Positions 49,232 to 57,752 of a stretch of 64,000 nt of DNA are shown piece after piece. The first letter of the stretch is position 1. Each line of letters opens with the position of its first letter. The position numbers and the translations under genes were made by a program. The notes under the pieces are model-generated. The model saw only the letters and a program-made list of their open reading frames with translations. It had not been told where the DNA came from and made no database searches. Source of the DNA: Bradyrhizobium sp. B124. GTDB lineage: Bacteria > Pseudomonadota > Alphaproteobacteria > Rhizobiales > Xanthobacteraceae. The stretch spans positions 2,232,001-2,296,000 of the forward strand of contig NZ_CP152413.1 in assembly GCF_038967635.1 (NCBI RefSeq). The letters run 5' to 3'.

Positions 49232-51256
49232 CTACGCCGCCTTGACGCGACGCCTCCTGCGCCAACGCCAGAGCAGTGCGACGAGCACGATCAGCACCAC
49301 GCCAGCAGCGAGTGCCTTCGCAGCGAACCGTCCGCCGGGACGATCGATCAGGCGCGTGAGAAGCGACACACCCTCGCCCTGGCGCGGCAGGCGAAATGCC
49401 ACCACGCTGTCGCCGATCGATGTGCCGCCCTCGGAATGACCGCCGGCGCCGATCACGACATACTGCTCGCCCTTCCAGAGGTAGGTCATCGGATTGGCGA
49501 CGCCCGGCACCGGAAGCCGGCCGAGCCATAACTGGCGGCCCGACTTGACGTCGAACGCGCGCAGATAGGCATCCATCGCGCCGGTGAACACCAGTCCGCC
49601 CGCAGTGATCGCGACGCCGCTGAGCAGCGGCGTGCCGGTATTGAGCGCGATGCCGAGCGGCGCGAGATCCTCGCTGGTGCCGACCGTCGCATGCCAGAGG
49701 ATCTTGCCGGCCTTGAGATCGACCGCCACCGTCTCGCCCCACGGCGGCTTGTTGCACGGCGACCCGACCGCCGATTTCGCGAGTGCCCGCGACATCGCAA
49801 ACGGCGCGCCCTGCTGCTGGCCAAAATCATGGCCAGGCGGCGGATTGAAACCCTTGGCCTGGTCGCGCGGAATCAGCGTGATGACATGCGCCGCGTGGCT
49901 GACATTGGCGAACAAGATTTGGTTGACCGGATCAAAGCCCGCACTGCCCCAGTTCACACCGCCGCCGGTCATCGGATAGACGATCGTGCCCTGCGTCGAC
50001 GGCGGCGTGTAAAGCCCCTCATTGCGTGATTGCGCCAGCAGCTTCTCGCACGCCGCGCTCCCGACGCCCGGCAGCAGGCCGCCGACATCGTCGGCCGTCA
50101 TCCGCTGCGTCAACAGCGGCGGCACATGGGTCGGGAACGGCTGCGTCGGCGACAGTTGCTCGCCCTCGGCGCCGTTCTGCGGCACCGCGCGCTCTTCGAC
50201 CGGCCACACCGGCTTGCCGGTGTCGCGATCGAGCACGAACACGAAGCCCTGTTTGGTCGGCTGGATCACGACGTCGCGCATGCCGTTGCCAGTGTCGATC
50301 CGCGCCAGCGTCGGCTGTGCCGGCAGGTCGTAGTCCCAGACGTCGTGGTGCACGGTCTGGAACGCCCATGCGAGCTCACCGCTCTCGATACGCAGCGCGA
50401 CGACGGAATTGGCGTGCTCGTCATTGCCGGGACGCTTGCCGCCCCAGAAATCGGGACTGGGCGATGTCGTCGGCAGGAACACCAAGCCCCGCTCCTCGTC
50501 GACCGACATCGGCGCCCAGACGTTGCTGTGGCCGGCCTCGACGCTGTCATGCACGAGCGGATCGAAGGTCCAGCGCGGCTGGCCGGTCCGCGCATCGAAG
50601 GCGCGCACCGCGCCGACCGGCGCGTCGACCCGCCGGTTGTCGCCGATCGCGGACCCGACCACGACCACGCCGCGTCCCGTCACCGGCGCCGACGTGATCT
50701 GAAACTCGCCCGGCCATTCCAGCTTCATGCCGGCATCGATCTTGATCTCGCCATTGTTGCCGAAATCGGCGCAGGGTTTGCCGGTCCGGGCATCGAGCGC
50801 GATCAGGCGGGTGTCATTGGTGCCGGTGAAGATGCGCGACTTGCAGGCCGCGCCTTCAGCAGCACCATCATCGGTCCAGTGCGCGACGCCGCGGCAGACA
50901 AAGCGATTGGCCGGCCGCTGCGCCATGCTGATCTTCGGATCGAACCGCCATTTCTGCGCACCGGTGCCGGGATCGAGCGCGATCACCTCGTTGAACGGCG
51001 TGCAGAAGATCAGGCTGTCCTCGACGAACAGCGGCGTCACCTCGAACTTGGTGCGCTTCATGACCTCGGGCGGACGCGCGTCGAGATCGCCGGTGCGGAA
51101 TTCCCAGCCGCGCACCAGCGTGCCGACATTGTCCGATGTGATCTGCGTTAGCGGCGAGAAGCGCTGTCCGCCACGGTCACCGCCCCAATACTCCCAAGCG
51201 AGCGCCGGCTGTACACACAGCACCAGCGCGGCAAGCAGGCGAAACAGCGACCGCAT
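49232..51256 (-). CDS. PQQ-dependent dehydrogenase, membrane glucose dehydrogenase-like
   Basis: The 674-residue quinoprotein has a signal peptide (SLFRLLAALVLCVQPALAWE) and an eight-bladed propeller with repeated W-x-F motifs. Blocks include GGDRGGQRFSPLTQIT, SNVWAPMSVDEERGLVFLPT and the membrane glucose dehydrogenase hallmark HHDVWDYDLPAQPTL. It lacks the five N-terminal membrane helices and ubiquinone site region of Gcd; instead one hydrophobic segment at the extreme C terminus (LAAGVVLIVLVALLWRW) with a poly-Arg end anchors it. It would oxidise a sugar or alcohol in the periplasm; electron acceptor and substrate are uncertain. It stands alone, 72 bases from the caspase-like gene. Confidence 0.88.
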   Translation of the reverse strand: MRSLFRLLAALVLCVQPALAWEYWGGDRGGQRFSPLTQITSDNVGTLVRGWEFRTGDLDARPPEVMKRTKFEVTPLFVEDSLIFCTPFNEVIALDPGTGAQKWRFDPKISMAQRPANRFVCRGVAHWTDDGAAEGAACKSRIFTGTNDTRLIALDARTGKPCADFGNNGEIKIDAGMKLEWPGEFQITSAPVTGRGVVVVGSAIGDNRRVDAPVGAVRAFDARTGQPRWTFDPLVHDSVEAGHSNVWAPMSVDEERGLVFLPTTSPSPDFWGGKRPGNDEHANSVVALRIESGELAWAFQTVHHDVWDYDLPAQPTLARIDTGNGMRDVVIQPTKQGFVFVLDRDTGKPVWPVEERAVPQNGAEGEQLSPTQPFPTHVPPLLTQRMTADDVGGLLPGVGSAACEKLLAQSRNEGLYTPPSTQGTIVYPMTGGGVNWGSAGFDPVNQILFANVSHAAHVITLIPRDQAKGFNPPPGHDFGQQQGAPFAMSRALAKSAVGSPCNKPPWGETVAVDLKAGKILWHATVGTSEDLAPLGIALNTGTPLLSGVAITAGGLVFTGAMDAYLRAFDVKSGRQLWLGRLPVPGVANPMTYLWKGEQYVVIGAGGHSEGGTSIGDSVVAFRLPRQGEGVSLLTRLIDRPGGRFAAKALAAGVVLIVLVALLWRWRRRRRVKAA

Positions 51257-51328
51257 TGCGTCCTCCCGCGAGATGCGACCATCAAACGCCGCATCTCATG
51301 CGGGAAAACCCTTTACGCGATTAGCGCG

Positions 51329-52759
51329 TCAGTATCCACCCCTGCGATAGCCGCCGCCGTAATGGCCGCGATAACCACCGCCGCCGATGCCAATCCCGAT
51401 TCCGATCGGCGGCCCGACCGGCTCGTAGACCACGGCCGGAGGCGGCCGGCGCACCACCACGACATCGTCCTCGACCACGACGCGCGGCGGGCGTTTGCCA
51501 GCGCGGCGCGGCGGATCGGGATCGGCCCGTTTCTTCACGGGCGCTGCGGCCTTCTGCTGCTCCTGCGGCGCGGCGTTGCAGGGACAGGTCGGGGCCGCCA
51601 GTGCGACGTTGGTCGCGGGCACGCTGAGCGCAGCGGCCGGTGTCAGATCGGGACGGTAGCGCAACCGTTCGATCATCTTGCGCGCGGTCGCTGTCAGATC
51701 GCTATCGGGGTACAGCACGAGGAAGCTGCGATAGCCCGCCGCCGTGTTGGCGAGGATGGCATCGTTCCAAGCCACCATGCGGCGATGCCGGTCGAGCCAG
51801 TCGCGCGCCTGCAGGCCGCGCGGCGTGCCGGCGAAGATCGCGGCGAAGGCTTCATAGGCTTCATCGGTGCCGTCGACCACCATCATCTCGTTTGCAACCT
51901 CGATCGGCTTGCCCTGCAATTCGCGCTTCCATTCGTCGACGGTGCGCTTGGCCGCGGCCGGCGCCGGCTTGGCCGCGGGCGACGCTGACGACGCACCTGC
52001 CATGAAGCGGAAGTCGTCGGTGAGCGACGAGGAGTCCCACGGTGTCTGGCGGCCGTCGGTCGCCTTGTTTACCGCAAGACGGACGCGCTTGAAGGTGTCC
52101 TCGATCGGAATCCCCGGCTCCTTCGCCGAAGCCAGCAACGCGGTCGTATAAGGGCTGTTGGCGCCGCTGCCGTCCTCGGCCTCGGCACCCGGTGACGTCG
52201 AGAACGAGACAAAGGTGCCAGGCGCGCCGATCTTGGCATCGATGATGGCAAGCCCATGCCCGGCGGTCTTGCTGAGCTCCGGGAAGGGATTGTTGCGGCA
52301 GGCATCGAGCAGCACGATGCGCATCCGGCTCGGCACCGAAGTCAGCGTGTTCAGGATGTCGTTGAGGCGAACCGCCTGGATCGGGATATCAGCCTCGCGC
52401 TTCGGATCGACATCGACCGGCACCAGATAGTTCTCGCCATCGATCTGCAGGCCATGCCCGGCATAGAACACCAGCGCCACGGTATCAGCGCCCTTCGCCG
52501 CCACCTGGCCGGCGAAGTCGCTGATCCTTGCGCGCATCTCGTCCTGGGACAGATCCGATGCCGTCGTCACGGCAAAGCCGGCATCGGTCAGCATCTGTGA
52601 CATGGCCCTGGCGTCGTTGGCCGGATTGGGCAGCGCGGGCACCGACTTGTAGGCGGACTGCCCGATCACCAGCGCCAGACGGCTTTCCGCCAGTGCCGGC
52701 ACGGCACCGAACAGGATCGCAGCCGGAACGATCAGGCCGAGGAGCGAACGGCGAAGCAT
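51329..52759 (-). CDS. Secreted caspase-like (C14, orthocaspase) protease
   Basis: The 476-residue protein has a signal peptide (LLGLIVPAAILFGAVPALA) and a caspase p20-type domain at about residues 26-245. The catalytic dyad is His102 in FYAGHGLQ and Cys154 in LLDACRNNP. A middle region (about 260-380) is helical, and the C terminus is low-complexity: PPRVVVEDDVVVVRRPPPAV, then a Gly/Ile and Gly/Tyr/Arg-rich end. The start is fixed by GGAGG five to six bases before the ATG. Bacterial enzymes of this group cut after Arg or Lys. The exported location means it acts in the periplasm or outside. No inhibitor or toxin gene is adjacent. Confidence 0.88.
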   Translation of the reverse strand: MLRRSLLGLIVPAAILFGAVPALAESRLALVIGQSAYKSVPALPNPANDARAMSQMLTDAGFAVTTASDLSQDEMRARISDFAGQVAAKGADTVALVFYAGHGLQIDGENYLVPVDVDPKREADIPIQAVRLNDILNTLTSVPSRMRIVLLDACRNNPFPELSKTAGHGLAIIDAKIGAPGTFVSFSTSPGAEAEDGSGANSPYTTALLASAKEPGIPIEDTFKRVRLAVNKATDGRQTPWDSSSLTDDFRFMAGASSASPAAKPAPAAAKRTVDEWKRELQGKPIEVANEMMVVDGTDEAYEAFAAIFAGTPRGLQARDWLDRHRRMVAWNDAILANTAAGYRSFLVLYPDSDLTATARKMIERLRYRPDLTPAAALSVPATNVALAAPTCPCNAAPQEQQKAAAPVKKRADPDPPRRAGKRPPRVVVEDDVVVVRRPPPAVVYEPVGPPIGIGIGIGGGGYRGHYGGGYRRGGY

Positions 52760-52888
52760 GACGGCCTCCGACAATGACATCGGAGATGGGTCGATAGCCG
52801 TCAGGTGAAGGTTCATGCCGTGCGGCAATCTGCTGCCGCCGGCGCCGGTTCTTCGGCCCGAATGGTCGCGGGGATCAGGTGAGCCCGG

Positions 52889-53116
52889 CTATTTCGGCTT
52901 CTTGGCTGGATCGGCGGCCGGCTTGGTGACGCCCCAGGGATCGTATTTCTCCTTTGGCTCGGGGATACGATCGAGTGCGGCCTTGTAGGCCTTCTCGTCG
53001 ACCTGGGGTTTCTTCTCCGCCTTCCTGTCGTCGCCCCCGCCGCCTCGCCGGCCCTGGGCCAGGGTCGGTGTCGCAATCAACGCCAGAATGACGGCAGCAA
53101 CCGTGAAGCTTTTCAT
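52889..53116 (-). CDS. Small secreted protein with DPWG motif, paralog
   Basis: The 75-residue product starts with a signal peptide (MKSFTVAAVILALIATPTLA) and continues with a Gly/Arg-rich stretch and the core EKAYKAALDRIPEPKEKYDP followed by WGVTKP. The core matches the secreted protein at 46.0 kb. GAGAGAGACTGAC before the ATG is a usable ribosome site; an upstream in-frame start would spoil the signal. The Lys-rich tail (DPAKKPK) resembles that of the paralog. Function is unknown. Confidence 0.72.
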   Translation of the reverse strand: MKSFTVAAVILALIATPTLAQGRRGGGGDDRKAEKKPQVDEKAYKAALDRIPEPKEKYDPWGVTKPAADPAKKPK

Positions 53117-53276
53117 GTCAGTCTCTCTCCCCCGCAGCCGTAGAAACATCCGGCAACACCTCTACCGCGAACATAGCTTGTCGCTCGACATTTGTTGATC
53201 GACAAAGCGCCGCGCGATGCGGATTCAGCCCCACCAGGGGGGCGCAATGTGGGCGGCGGCACATTAAATTGGTTGG

Positions 53277-53729
53277 ATGGGACAGGGACAGGTACAAGTG
53301 GTGGCGCTGCTGGCGGGCGCCGCCTTGATGTTGAGCGGCTGCGGGCTGGCGGACAGCCACGCGGTATGGCCTGACATGCTGAAGGTCAAGGCCACCGAGC
53401 CGGCGCCGCTCGAAACGCCTCCGGATCTCAAGCGGCTGGTGGCCGGCAAGCTGGATTCGGTGTTCACCGCCGGCTCGCAGCCGGCCCATGTGCGGGTCTC
53501 CGCTCCGCTGCACGACCCGCGCGGCACCGGCTGGACCGCCTGCGTGCGCGCCGAACTGACTTCGGTGATCGGCAAGCCGCTCGGGACGCAGACCTATCGC
53601 GTCTTCATCAATGACGGCGCGATCTTCGATCGCCGGCAGGTCGAGGCTGACGACAATTGCGTGACCGAGACTTATGAGCCGGTCGAAAGCTCCGTTCAGC
53701 TGGAAGCACAACGAAGTCCCAAGCCGTAG
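53277..53729 (+). CDS. Lipoprotein of unknown function
   Basis: The 150-residue product has a lipoprotein signal with lipobox LSGC (VVALLAGAALMLSGCGLADS), so Cys22 should be lipidated. The mature part reads TPPDLKRLVAGKLDSVF and SAPLHDPRGTGWTACVRAEL, with a second Cys and a third in EADDNCVTETY that may pair. It resembles short Bradyrhizobium lipoproteins from memory, without a known role. Only a weak ribosome site (GGTTGG) precedes the ATG. It is monocistronic; the acetyltransferase gene starts 224 bases later. Confidence 0.7.
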   Translation: MGQGQVQVVALLAGAALMLSGCGLADSHAVWPDMLKVKATEPAPLETPPDLKRLVAGKLDSVFTAGSQPAHVRVSAPLHDPRGTGWTACVRAELTSVIGKPLGTQTYRVFINDGAIFDRRQVEADDNCVTETYEPVESSVQLEAQRSPKP

Positions 53730-53953
53730 CGTCCTGATGCTCACCGCTGTCAGTGCATCGTTGTGAGCTCTCGCGATCTCCGGTGCCACGTTGTCGCAAC
53801 ACCAAGCGCACAACCGCGGTATGCTGAATGCCCCATTAACCTGATCGCTCAAATTGCCGGATGGCCTCAACGGCATTTTCCATCTCTCTCCGCTAGCGTT
53901 GCCCGCGATGAACGCAAGGCCGATCAGCCTCGCAGACCGGGGAAACATGGGAC

Positions 53954-55138
53954 GTGGCCGATATTGCTGACCAGGCAATGATCCGCCGTGCATCGCGCAA
54001 GGATGCCACGGACGATCGCGCGTTGCCGCCGCTGTCGGCCGCGCCGGTCGGCGCATGGCGGGCGCTTGCCGAGCGCGCGATCGAGGCCAATGGCTACTAC
54101 CAGCCCGACTGGGAATTGGCGGTCGATGCCTCCGCGCGCGGCCGCACCGGCGCATCGCTGCTCAGCGCCACCGGCGATGCCGGGCAATTGATCGGGCTGT
54201 TGCCGGTCGTGCCGTTGCGGCGAATCTACCGGATCCCCCTGCCCGCGCTGGTCGGCGCCGAACCCTACGGCACGCTGTGCACGCCGTTGCTCGACGGCAA
54301 TGCCGCCGAGCAGGCCGCCGGCAAGATGCTGCAGCAGGCACGCAATGCGGGCGCGCACGCGTTGATCCTGCGCACCATGTCGCTCGAGGGCCCGGCCATG
54401 GCGGCGATCCGCGCGGTGCTCGCGCGCGACGACTTGCAGCCGCGCCTGCTGAGCACCTATCAGCGCGCCCAGCTCGATGCGACGCGCGATGCCGATGAAT
54501 TGCTGCGCGACGCGCTCGGGCCCAAGAAGCTGAAGGAGCTGCGCCGGCAGCGCCATCGCCTGTCCGACCACGGCGCGGTGCGCTTCGATGTCGCCCGCAC
54601 GCCGCGCGACGTCGCGGCGGCGCTCGAGATTTTCCTTGCGCTCGAAGCCGGTGGCTGGAAGGGCCAGCGCGGCACCGCGCTCAGCCAGCATGCCGGCGAC
54701 GCAGCCTTCATCCGCCGCGCGACGTCGGCGCTGGCCGAGACCGGCCGCTGCGAGATCGTCATGCTGCATGCGGGCGGCACGGCGGTTGCGGGCGGCATCG
54801 TGGTGCGCCATCAGGACCGCGCCTTCTTCTTCAAGATCGGCATTGACGAGCGCTTTGCGAAGCATTCGCCGGGCGCACAATTGACGCTGGAGCTGACGCG
54901 CCATCTCTGCGCCGATCCAGCGATCAATTCGGCCGATTCCACCGCGGCGCCCGGCCATCCCATGATCGACCCGATCTGGCGCGGCCGCTTCGCGATCGGC
55001 GACGTGCTGCTGCCGTTGAGGCGGCGCGATCCGCTGGTCGCCGCGGTTCACGCCGCATTGACCCTGAACAATTTCGCCTACGAGGCCGCGCGCGGCACCG
55101 TCCACTTCATCCGCAGCCGGCGCGGCAAGCCCGGATAA
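53954..55138 (+). CDS. GNAT-type acyltransferase, CelD/BcsL family
   Basis: The 394-residue protein resembles the CelD/BcsL group (Acetyltransf_6), tandem GNAT-fold proteins linked to polysaccharide or peptidoglycan precursor modification. Typical features are GYYQPDWELA near the N terminus, the middle LGPKKLKELRRQRHRLSDHG helix, FLALEAGGWKGQRGTAL and the acetyl-CoA region GTAVAGGIVVRHQDRAFFFKIGID. The GTG start was chosen because it extends a coherent frame; Met9 is an alternative. The nature of the acceptor is not known. A transglutaminase-like gene follows on the same strand after 85 bases. Confidence 0.82.
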   Translation: MADIADQAMIRRASRKDATDDRALPPLSAAPVGAWRALAERAIEANGYYQPDWELAVDASARGRTGASLLSATGDAGQLIGLLPVVPLRRIYRIPLPALVGAEPYGTLCTPLLDGNAAEQAAGKMLQQARNAGAHALILRTMSLEGPAMAAIRAVLARDDLQPRLLSTYQRAQLDATRDADELLRDALGPKKLKELRRQRHRLSDHGAVRFDVARTPRDVAAALEIFLALEAGGWKGQRGTALSQHAGDAAFIRRATSALAETGRCEIVMLHAGGTAVAGGIVVRHQDRAFFFKIGIDERFAKHSPGAQLTLELTRHLCADPAINSADSTAAPGHPMIDPIWRGRFAIGDVLLPLRRRDPLVAAVHAALTLNNFAYEAARGTVHFIRSRRGKPG

Positions 55139-55223
55139 CACGGTCCCCCTTACGCGAGCCCGCGCGGATCGATAGGCTGCGCATGACGGCCTCGAGCCGA
55201 TGACGTCGTGATCGGGCGGGAAC

Positions 55224-56057
55224 GTGACGATCCAAGAATGCTACGTCCGGCAGGACGCATCGACCGACCCCGGCGAGTTGGCCGGCGTGTATGACGATTT
55301 GCCCGCAACGGTCTCCGGACTGTGCGAGGTCGTCTCGGGGCTGATCGTTCACGTCGCCTGGGCCGAGCGGTACGGCATTCCGCCTGATTTCACGATGGTC
55401 CGGCAAACCCAGCCGGTTGCAGATCGGTTGAAGCTGATCCAGGCGTCGTTCGCCGGTCGGCTCACCACGCCACGCCCGCCGCGCAGCCGCACGTTCGGCA
55501 CCTGTCGCGACTACGCGCTCCTGCTGTGCAGCATGCTCCGAAGCCGATCGATCCCGGCGCGGGTCCGCTGCGGCTTTGCGACCTACATCGGCGACGACAT
55601 CTATCATGATCATTGGATCTGCGAACATTGGTCACCGGGCGACCGGCGCTGGCTGCAGGCCGACGCGCAGCTCGATGCGCTTCAGATTGAACAGTTGCAG
55701 ATCACGTTCGACGGCGCGAACCTGCCGCGCGATGCGTTTCTGACGGCATCGCAGGCGTGGCGGATGGCGAGAAGCAACGCGGTGGCTGCCGGAGCGTTCG
55801 GACACGGCGCGGCCAGAGGTCTGTGGTTTCTTCACGTCAACGTCTACCGCGACCTGCTGTCGCTCACGAATCGGCAAATGTCGGCCTGGGATAGCTGGCG
55901 CGACGCTGCGCCGGCGAGCAAGGTCTTGAAGGTCGACGCCCTTGCCGAACTCGACCGGCTCGCGGACGTCGTCACGGCGTTCGAGGCTGGCTCGGACCGG
56001 ATCGCCGCGCTGGACGAAGCGGCATCACGCAACTTGGTGCCGCCCTGGTCTCTGTAA
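55224..56057 (+). CDS. Transglutaminase-like protein
   Basis: The 277-residue cytoplasmic protein has a transglutaminase/protease core at about residues 75-155. Cys94 (GTCRDYALLL), His130 or His135 (HDHWICEHW) and Asp147 (QADAQLD) form a likely Cys-His-Asp triad. The C-terminal half (SQAWRMARSNAVAAGAFGHG) is helical and specific to this bacterial subgroup. It starts at GTG with GGGA a few bases before. No signal peptide is seen, so the substrate should be cytoplasmic. The function of this subgroup is unknown; proteolysis or peptide processing is possible. Confidence 0.82.
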   Translation: MTIQECYVRQDASTDPGELAGVYDDLPATVSGLCEVVSGLIVHVAWAERYGIPPDFTMVRQTQPVADRLKLIQASFAGRLTTPRPPRSRTFGTCRDYALLLCSMLRSRSIPARVRCGFATYIGDDIYHDHWICEHWSPGDRRWLQADAQLDALQIEQLQITFDGANLPRDAFLTASQAWRMARSNAVAAGAFGHGAARGLWFLHVNVYRDLLSLTNRQMSAWDSWRDAAPASKVLKVDALAELDRLADVVTAFEAGSDRIAALDEAASRNLVPPWSL

Positions 56058-56236
56058 GTGCGGCGGGCGGCCCGGCACAACGGCACACCAAGCTCCTTCA
56101 CCGTGACCAATGGTTTACCTTTTCGTAGCCATGCAGACATATCGGGAAACAACAAGTTCCCCCCGTCAGATTGGTGTCAGCTAGCCCTTCTAGCGTTGCG
56201 GCGCGCTGTTTCTCAGGCAGTGCATGCCCTTGCCTG

Positions 56237-56274
56237 GAAAGCCTCATCCGATGGAAACATCGGGTGAGGCTTTC
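56237..56274. terminator. Strong hairpin between convergent genes
   Basis: Two 16-base arms (GAAAGCCTCATCCGAT and its complement with one G-U) flank a GGAAAC loop. It lies between the transglutaminase-like gene and the convergent NIPSNAP gene. The stem contains AAAG/CTTT ends, as in bidirectional intrinsic terminators. Confidence 0.7.
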
Positions 56275-56300
56275 TGCCGTCGTTCTAGGCGCGGCTTGCC

Positions 56301-56939
56301 TTACTGCAGCGGCGAGTGCGGGGCCGGCAGCATGATGGTCGAGTGCATCTCCTCGAGCAGCTGCGTGCCCTTGCCGAGGAATTCCAGCCAGGCCGGATCC
56401 TTCATCGCACCACCGCGCGCCGCGGCGCGGGCGTTGAGATCGGGATAGGCCCAGATGTGGCAGACCTCGTTGGGCTGCCCGGAATCGGTGTGCCAGAGGC
56501 CGACGATCTTGGAATATTTCTCGCGCTCCGGCAGCACGCCTGTGATCAGGTCGAGCCATTGCTTGACGCCGCCGAGCGGCTTGGCGCGATAGTTGCGGAA
56601 TTCGTAGATGTTGCCCTTGGTGGCAGGCGCCACCGGCGGAATGATCGCATTCAGCAGCCGCACCTCCTGGCGCACCAGGAGCGGACGGATCGCCGGAATG
56701 TACTCGCCGGTCCAGCGCGGATTCTTGGCAAGCTCGGCGCGCAGCCGGGCCCGCTCGTTGAGATCGGCGTAGCTCCACATGTGCATGACCTGATTGAGCG
56801 GCCCGATCTCGGTGATCCAGTAACCTTCCAGCTTGCCGAAATTGTCGGCACGGATGTCGCGCGAGATCGTGCTCGCCGCCTTGACCATCTCGCCGACGGT
56901 CCCTGGACGTACCGTGTAGGTGCGCAGCTCATAGATCAT
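56301..56939 (-). CDS. NIPSNAP family protein
   Basis: The 212-residue protein consists of two NIPSNAP (ferredoxin-like dimeric alpha/beta barrel) domains. The first starts MIYELRTYTVRPGTVGEMVK and includes ITEIGPLNQVMHMWSYADL; the second starts NIYEFRNYRAKPLGGVKQWL and includes HTDSGQPNEVCHIWAYPDL. The internal repetition is obvious. AGGGAGA stands before the chosen ATG; the frame upstream is read-through of a terminator. Bacterial members are often in degradation operons with unclear roles. It is separated from the FrnE-like gene by a terminator, so it is transcribed on its own. Confidence 0.9.
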   Translation of the reverse strand: MIYELRTYTVRPGTVGEMVKAASTISRDIRADNFGKLEGYWITEIGPLNQVMHMWSYADLNERARLRAELAKNPRWTGEYIPAIRPLLVRQEVRLLNAIIPPVAPATKGNIYEFRNYRAKPLGGVKQWLDLITGVLPEREKYSKIVGLWHTDSGQPNEVCHIWAYPDLNARAAARGGAMKDPAWLEFLGKGTQLLEEMHSTIMLPAPHSPLQ

Positions 56940-56982
56940 GGTTGTCTCCCTGGTTGTTTCCGATGGATCGTGTGGGCAAACG

Positions 56983-57008
56983 AAAAAGCCCGGCATGTGC
57001 CGGGCTTT
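56983..57008 (-). terminator. Intrinsic terminator of the FrnE-like gene
   Basis: On the minus strand AAAGCCCGGC-ACAT-GCCGGGCTTTTTCG forms a ten-pair stem followed by a T-run. It lies 17 bases after the FrnE-like gene stop and before the NIPSNAP start. Confidence 0.85.
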
Positions 57009-57024
57009 CGTGAAGGACTTCGGA

Positions 57025-57690
57025 CTACTCGGCCGCCTGCGCGTTGATCTCGGCCGAGACCTCGCGGATGGCGCGGGCGAGCTGCTCGGCCGGCTGGGCG
57101 CCGGACACCGCATATTTCTGCGCGAACACGAAGGTCGGCACGCCGGAGATGCCCTTCTCGGAGGCTTCCTGGGCCTGCGCGGAGACCAGCGCCACGTCCT
57201 GGTCGGTGGCAAGACGCTTGCGCACGTCGTCGGCGTCGAGCCCGACATCGGCGGCCGCCTGCACCAGCACGTTGGTGTCGGTGAGATCGCCGCCGTCGCG
57301 GAAATACAGCTCCATCAGCCGCTGCTTCATCTCGGCCGCCTTGGCCTTGGCCTCGGCCCAGTGGATCAGGCGGTGGCAGTCAATCGTGTTGGGCTGCCGC
57401 TTGACGAGCTCGGGATGGTAGGTCAGCCCCTCCTCATTGGCGGCCGCGACCACACGGCCGGCGATGCCCTTGTAGGCCTCGACCGAGCCGAATTTTGCCG
57501 TGAGATATTCGTCGCGGCTGATGCCCTCGCGCGGCACCCAATTGTTGAGGAAGAACGGCCGCCAGTGCACCTCGACGGGCACGTCGGGCACCAGCTTGAG
57601 CGCATCCTCGATGCGATGCTTGCCGATGTAGCACCAGGGGCAAACGACGTCGGAGACGATATCGAGGCGAAGCGGCTTCAGATCGCTCAT
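57025..57690 (-). CDS. DsbA family oxidoreductase, FrnE-like
   Basis: The 221-residue cytoplasmic protein has a thioredoxin fold with the CPWC motif at residues 17-20 (VSDVVCPWCYIGKHRIE) and the cis-Pro loop GISGVPTFVFAQKYAVSGAQ. This matches FrnE and 2-hydroxychromene-2-carboxylate isomerase-like DsbA relatives; CPWC suggests disulfide oxidoreductase activity rather than isomerase. No signal peptide is present. A good terminator follows. The XRE regulator gene is upstream on the same strand by 62 bases, but a shared transcript is not certain. Confidence 0.92.
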   Translation of the reverse strand: MSDLKPLRLDIVSDVVCPWCYIGKHRIEDALKLVPDVPVEVHWRPFFLNNWVPREGISRDEYLTAKFGSVEAYKGIAGRVVAAANEEGLTYHPELVKRQPNTIDCHRLIHWAEAKAKAAEMKQRLMELYFRDGGDLTDTNVLVQAAADVGLDADDVRKRLATDQDVALVSAQAQEASEKGISGVPTFVFAQKYAVSGAQPAEQLARAIREVSAEINAQAAE

Positions 57691-57752
57691 GGCAGGGTTC
57701 CCGGCGGAATTGGAACCCCAAAAGTAGGCCGAAAGCGCCCCGAGACAAGCCG

